Below the pieces are notes generated by a model. The model saw only the letters and a list, made by a program, of their open reading frames with translations, was not told the DNA's origin and ran no database searches. From Comamonadaceae bacterium (GTDB taxonomy: Bacteria > Pseudomonadota > Gammaproteobacteria > Burkholderiales > Burkholderiaceae_C), in assembly GCA_947478935.1 (NCBI GenBank), contig CANJXV010000084.1, forward strand, positions 1 through 9,385: a stretch of DNA of 9,385 bases. Direction: 5' to 3'. How positions within the stretch are numbered: the first letter of the stretch is position 1; each line of letters starts with the position of its first letter. Below are positions 6,516 to 9,385 of the stretch, piece by piece. Made by a program: the position numbers and the translations under genes.

Positions 6516-7299
6516 GGCTAATCTTGCCGTACCAGGCCTGGGTCTGGCTTTGGGTGTTGTCACTGTCGGTCATGATGCCGATGCCCACCAGCTTACCGGG
6601 CGCTTCGCCAAAGGCTGCTTCAAAGTCAGCGCGGATGTCACGCTCGTAATTGCGCCATTGCCTGAGGCCTTGCGGACCAGATTCGATGACGATTTTGCGT
6701 ATGCGGTCGGTGCGTGCGTTGTGGATGATGCTGCCCACCGGGCGCTTGTTGCACCAGACATACATCAAGGTGGCGTAAGGCATTTCCTTGCCGGTAACCA
6801 AGCGCGTCAGCTCATTGAGCGCTGCGTCTTTGGCCGAAAAATTGCCTCGGTCGCCTTCAAACGCAAGCACCAAGCGCACCGGAGAGTCGTCGCCCTGGCG
6901 TGTCGCCATATCCGCCTCTTTAATGAGGGCGGGCACCAGCCATGAAAAATGGACTTGCTTGAGGTCTTCGGGGCTGATATTCAAAGCGGTGCGCAACATA
7001 CTGGCAGAGGCATTGGCCTGCGCCCGCAAGGCGCTGCGCAGGCCCTGGGCGTTAATCGGCGCCTGGTGGTCTAGGTCGTACAGCGTGGGCTCTTTGTTGG
7101 GGAACTGCATGCCTTCCCATCGACTTATGGCAGCGCTGTCCCAGCTGTTGCGTTCTGGCGCATCTGAGGATGGCCCCGCCATTCTTTGGGGCGTTGCGCA
7201 TCCGGCCAGCAGCCCCAATAAAGCCAATGCCGTAAATGCCCTCAGCAGACCCCAAAGAATGGATGTTTGTAGGAATCGCAAAGGCGCGAGTGCTGCCAT
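6508..7299 (-). CDS. DUF3047 family lipoprotein
   Basis: A 263-residue protein with a clear lipoprotein signal: hydrophobic FTALALLGLL followed by the lipobox LLAGC, with Cys34 as the lipidation site. Residues 35-60 are a proline/serine linker. Residues about 110-262 carry the DUF3047 pattern: HFSWLVPALIKEADMATRQGDDSP, then RLVLAFEGD, then YATLMYVWCNKRPVGSII at 175-192, DRIRKIVIESG, RNYERDIRADFEAAFGE, and a final GIMTDSDNTQSQTQAWYGKI. The family is widespread in proteobacteria and has no established function that I know. The Asp-Thr/Asn-rich C-terminus suggests a beta-sandwich, which is inference. The ATG start gives a longish n-region; a nearby downstream start is possible. It lies 78 bases after the TonB-dependent receptor on the same strand, so the two may be co-transcribed. 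The signal-peptide region is bracketed by a perfect 13-bp inverted repeat. Confidence 0.85.
   Translation of the reverse strand: MAALAPLRFLQTSILWGLLRAFTALALLGLLAGCATPQRMAGPSSDAPERNSWDSAAISRWEGMQFPNKEPTLYDLDHQAPINAQGLRSALRAQANASASMLRTALNISPEDLKQVHFSWLVPALIKEADMATRQGDDSPVRLVLAFEGDRGNFSAKDAALNELTRLVTGKEMPYATLMYVWCNKRPVGSIIHNARTDRIRKIVIESGPQGLRQWRNYERDIRADFEAAFGEAPGKLVGIGIMTDSDNTQSQTQAWYGKISLQ
7179..7262. repeat. Perfect 13-bp inverted repeat bracketing signal-peptide coding region
   Basis: CCATTCTTTGGGG (7179-7191) and CCCCAAAGAATGG (7250-7262) are exact reverse complements with 58 bases between. Both arms lie in the DUF3047 gene: one codes SILWG in the n-region, the other PQRMA just after the lipobox. 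In mRNA the arms could pair and hold the hydrophobic core and lipobox codons in a large loop. The reading frame runs through unbroken. Confidence 0.9.
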
Positions 7300-7309
7300 A
7301 TTTCCAAAG

Positions 7310-7329
7310 GCGGCACCAAAAAGGGCCGC
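7310..7329. repeat. Hairpin just upstream of DUF3047 start
   Basis: GCGGC-A-CC-AAAAA-GG-GCCGC forms a 7-bp stem with one bulged A and a five-base loop. On the minus strand it lies 10 bases before the DUF3047 ATG and 48 bases after the receptor stop. No T-run follows on the minus strand, so it is not a clear terminator. It could influence translation of the lipoprotein or protect the end of receptor mRNA. Confidence 0.4.
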
Positions 7330-7377
7330 AAAGTCAGAGTTGCACCATTGTTGCGCATCTCTTTGACAGAGGCAAGC

Positions 7378-9385
7378 TCAGCGTAAAGGCATGCTCAGAC
7401 TCAGGCCGACTACCCAATTTTGGGGCATCGCGGGTTCAAAAAACTGCGGATCCGGTTTCTTAGTCACCGCATTTATAGCGCTTTGGTTAACGATGACGGA
7501 GCCAACGTAACGCACATCACTAATATTGTTTACTCGCCCATATAAGCTGACCCGCCCCTGATTCCATAGCCAACTTTGGCTCAGCGCCAGGTTGAAAATA
7601 CTGCGTCCTTCAGCGGAGTCCGAGTTCAAGTCGTCAGCAAAAATACGACCAACTTGTTGCCACTCTAGTGCCATCCGCGTGCCCATCAGAGACTTGGCTT
7701 GCGGCGTGAAAGCTTCGCTGGCCCAGGCAATTTCCGCGAAGGTAGAGCTATCAGGTATTCCCGGTATTTTGTTACCTGATGCAATAGTAGTGGTGCCGGA
7801 TTTGAAGGTTTGCGAATATTTGGCATCGATAGACGATGCTGACAAACTGGCGGAGATGTGATCGCTCAACTGCGAGGTGCTTGCAAGCTCCCAGCCGGTA
7901 CGCGAAGTGCCTGGTGCGTTCTTGTATGACGTCTGTCCGCTCACGCTAGCCGCTGTGACGATTTCATCACTGGAGTCAATTTGGTAGATCGCAAAGTCCA
8001 CGCGGTTGTTGCGCATCGGAATCCACTTGGCACCAATCTCGTAATGTTGGCTGCTGGAGGCATTGAGTAGCGGATTGAATAATGCAACTGGCGCTGTCGC
8101 TCCTGAGTAAGCCATTTCAGCGAGGGTTGGACTCTCAAAGCCTTTGCCGTAGTTGGCGTACAGGTTCAAATTGTTGCTGGCGTGCCAAGTGACACCAAGC
8201 ACCGGACTGGTGGCGCTGAACCGGGCACTACCCGACCCGTCATTCTTGTCGGTGAGGTAATTGTCATTGCTAATGAATGCCACGTTGCTTTGTCGCACAC
8301 CGCCGACAAGCGATATTTGCTCAGAAACATGGGCTGTTGCCTGCGCAAAGAAGTCGCTGTTTTGTGCTTGGTTATCTTCATCGCGTGTTAAGGACCCCGC
8401 CAACTTATTGTTGCTGGCGTTGGTCTTCCCGCCGGTACGATTTTCCGATGAGCGGTCAAACTCATAGCCGCTGACCAGCTCTACTGGTGTATCGCCCCAT
8501 TGATAACGCCCGTTGTACTGTAGCCCCGTGCCGTAATAGGTGCGGCTCAGACCGACCCAAGTGGACGTCGCCAAAAATTGCAAGTTATCGCGCGTACCGT
8601 AATACGCGCGTGCCGTGACGGAGCTATCGGCGTCAAGCAGATATTTCAGCGAACTGCCTAATTGGTTTTGCAACACCGTTTTGCGCGTTGCCGTGCTTAC
8701 GGCATTGTTACCTGCCTGCGCTGGATCATCAGTAAGCTGCTTGCGCGTCAAACCCAGCGGATCTTGCGCCAGCGGCATGTCAAAGCGGTTGAAGACTACA
8801 TTGACTTTGGTTTGCTCGTTGGGTTCGAAACTCAGCTTGCCGTTGAACTGATTGCGCTCTGCGGCGCTGTTGGCGCGGTAGCCGCTGGTGGAGAAGGTGC
8901 CATAGTCAGCGACCAAGCCGTAGCCGCCCACGGTATCGGAAAATTGGTAGTCGGCCCGGTGCATGCCATACGAGCCCAGGTAGTACTGGTATCCCAACGT
9001 TGGTTCTTTGGATGCGTCTTTGGTGAATGCTTGAATCACGCCGCCAGACGAATTTCCATACAGTTGTGCCAAGGGGCCCCGCAGTACTTCAATACGGTCG
9101 GTGGAGGTCAGGCTGACTGAGGAGGACTGGCCTTGACCGTCGGGCGTCGTGGCTGGAATGCCATCGATCAGCAGGCGGATGCCGCGCACGCCGAAGGCGG
9201 AACGGGCGCCAAAGCCACGGATGGAAATTTGCAAATCCTGGGCATAGTTTTGCCGTTCCAGGATGGTCAGGCCCGGGGCGCGCACCAGCGATTCGGACAA
9301 ATTAATCTGGGGACCGCCGCCTTCAATGGCCTGGCGGTCGATGCGCTGGACAGCGGCGGGCGCATCAAAGCTGCGCATTTCCGCG
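7378..9385 (-). CDS. TonB-dependent receptor, YncD/PqqU type (N-terminus outside window)
   Basis: An outer-membrane TonB-dependent transporter. The gene runs off the window: the ATG at 9378 is internal, since the frame stays open to the edge and the signal peptide and TonB box are missing. About 668 residues are visible. Numbered from that ATG, the plug spans about 4-125 with INLSESL (25-31), RQNYAQDLQISIRGFGAR (42-59), GVRGIRLLIDGIPATTPDG (63-81), EVLRGPLAQLYGNSSGGV and FTKD, followed by a 22-strand-type barrel. These blocks, and barrel segments such as YGKGFESPTLAEM, DEIVTAAS, TSYKNAPGTSRTG and RYVGSVIVNQS, match E. coli YncD (PqqU) as remembered, strongly enough to assign that subfamily. 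E. coli PqqU imports pyrroloquinoline quinone. The substrate here is inferred. The protein ends SLSMPLR rather than with the usual terminal aromatic residue. No promoter is visible because the 5' end is missing. Confidence 0.9.
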   Translation of the reverse strand, partial: AEMRSFDAPAAVQRIDRQAIEGGGPQINLSESLVRAPGLTILERQNYAQDLQISIRGFGARSAFGVRGIRLLIDGIPATTPDGQGQSSSVSLTSTDRIEVLRGPLAQLYGNSSGGVIQAFTKDASKEPTLGYQYYLGSYGMHRADYQFSDTVGGYGLVADYGTFSTSGYRANSAAERNQFNGKLSFEPNEQTKVNVVFNRFDMPLAQDPLGLTRKQLTDDPAQAGNNAVSTATRKTVLQNQLGSSLKYLLDADSSVTARAYYGTRDNLQFLATSTWVGLSRTYYGTGLQYNGRYQWGDTPVELVSGYEFDRSSENRTGGKTNASNNKLAGSLTRDEDNQAQNSDFFAQATAHVSEQISLVGGVRQSNVAFISNDNYLTDKNDGSGSARFSATSPVLGVTWHASNNLNLYANYGKGFESPTLAEMAYSGATAPVALFNPLLNASSSQHYEIGAKWIPMRNNRVDFAIYQIDSSDEIVTAASVSGQTSYKNAPGTSRTGWELASTSQLSDHISASLSASSIDAKYSQTFKSGTTTIASGNKIPGIPDSSTFAEIAWASEAFTPQAKSLMGTRMALEWQQVGRIFADDLNSDSAEGRSIFNLALSQSWLWNQGRVSLYGRVNNISDVRYVGSVIVNQSAINAVTKKPDPQFFEPAMPQNWVVGLSLSMPLR

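Noticed and set aside
7750..7780. 8-bp inverted repeat ATCAGGTA/TACCTGAT in the receptor gene
   Set aside because: Chance level for its spacing, and it lies in ordinary coding sequence.
8589..8610. 8-bp inverted repeat CGCGCGTA/TACGCGCG in the receptor gene
   Set aside because: Arms of this length with a short loop are expected about once by chance in a window this size, and the bases are low complexity.
1..9385. A new defence, mobile or biosynthetic system
   Set aside because: All larger frames are accounted for by known housekeeping or transport families. No recombinase, toxin-antitoxin pair, repeat array or attachment site was seen.

Overview
The window looks like ordinary chromosome from a betaproteobacterium, most likely Burkholderiales. 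The evidence is the incomplete phosphotransferase cluster (mannose-type EIIA, then HPr, then enzyme I, with no sugar permease in view), a moderately GC-rich composition judged by eye, and the overall flavour of the proteins. I cannot fix the genus. There is no RNA gene, CRISPR array, transposase or phage gene.

Left half, plus strand (1-3191): a small putative lipoprotein whose frame is open to the window edge, a 112-base gap, then EIIA, ptsH and ptsI packed 4 and 20 bases apart. In such organisms this phosphorelay from PEP is thought to be mainly regulatory rather than for sugar transport. Every phosphoacceptor histidine is present, as is the HPr Ser46 site used by HPr kinase.

Middle, minus strand (3194-6438): reading right to left, a glutaryl-CoA dehydrogenase (gcdH; lysine and tryptophan breakdown), a YghZ/Gpr-type aldo/keto reductase, and a YddG-like ten-helix amino acid exporter that begins 9 bases after the reductase ends. 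ptsI and the exporter converge with only 2 bases between their stop codons.

Right end, minus strand (6508-9385): a TonB-dependent outer-membrane receptor, cut by the window edge at its N-terminus, followed 78 bases later by a DUF3047 lipoprotein. From remembered family sequence the receptor is clearly of the YncD/PqqU type. The E. coli member takes up the redox cofactor pyrroloquinoline quinone (PQQ), so PQQ or a similar small redox compound is the best substrate guess.

Beyond the genes, the most unusual structures are two long perfect inverted repeats inside coding sequence: 11-bp arms with a 6-base loop in the exporter gene, and 13-bp arms 58 bases apart bracketing the lipoprotein signal-peptide/lipobox region of the DUF3047 gene. 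A smaller inverted repeat sits in the leader of gcdH. I found no convincing new multi-gene system. The best leads are the PqqU-like receptor with its lipoprotein neighbour and the two hairpins.
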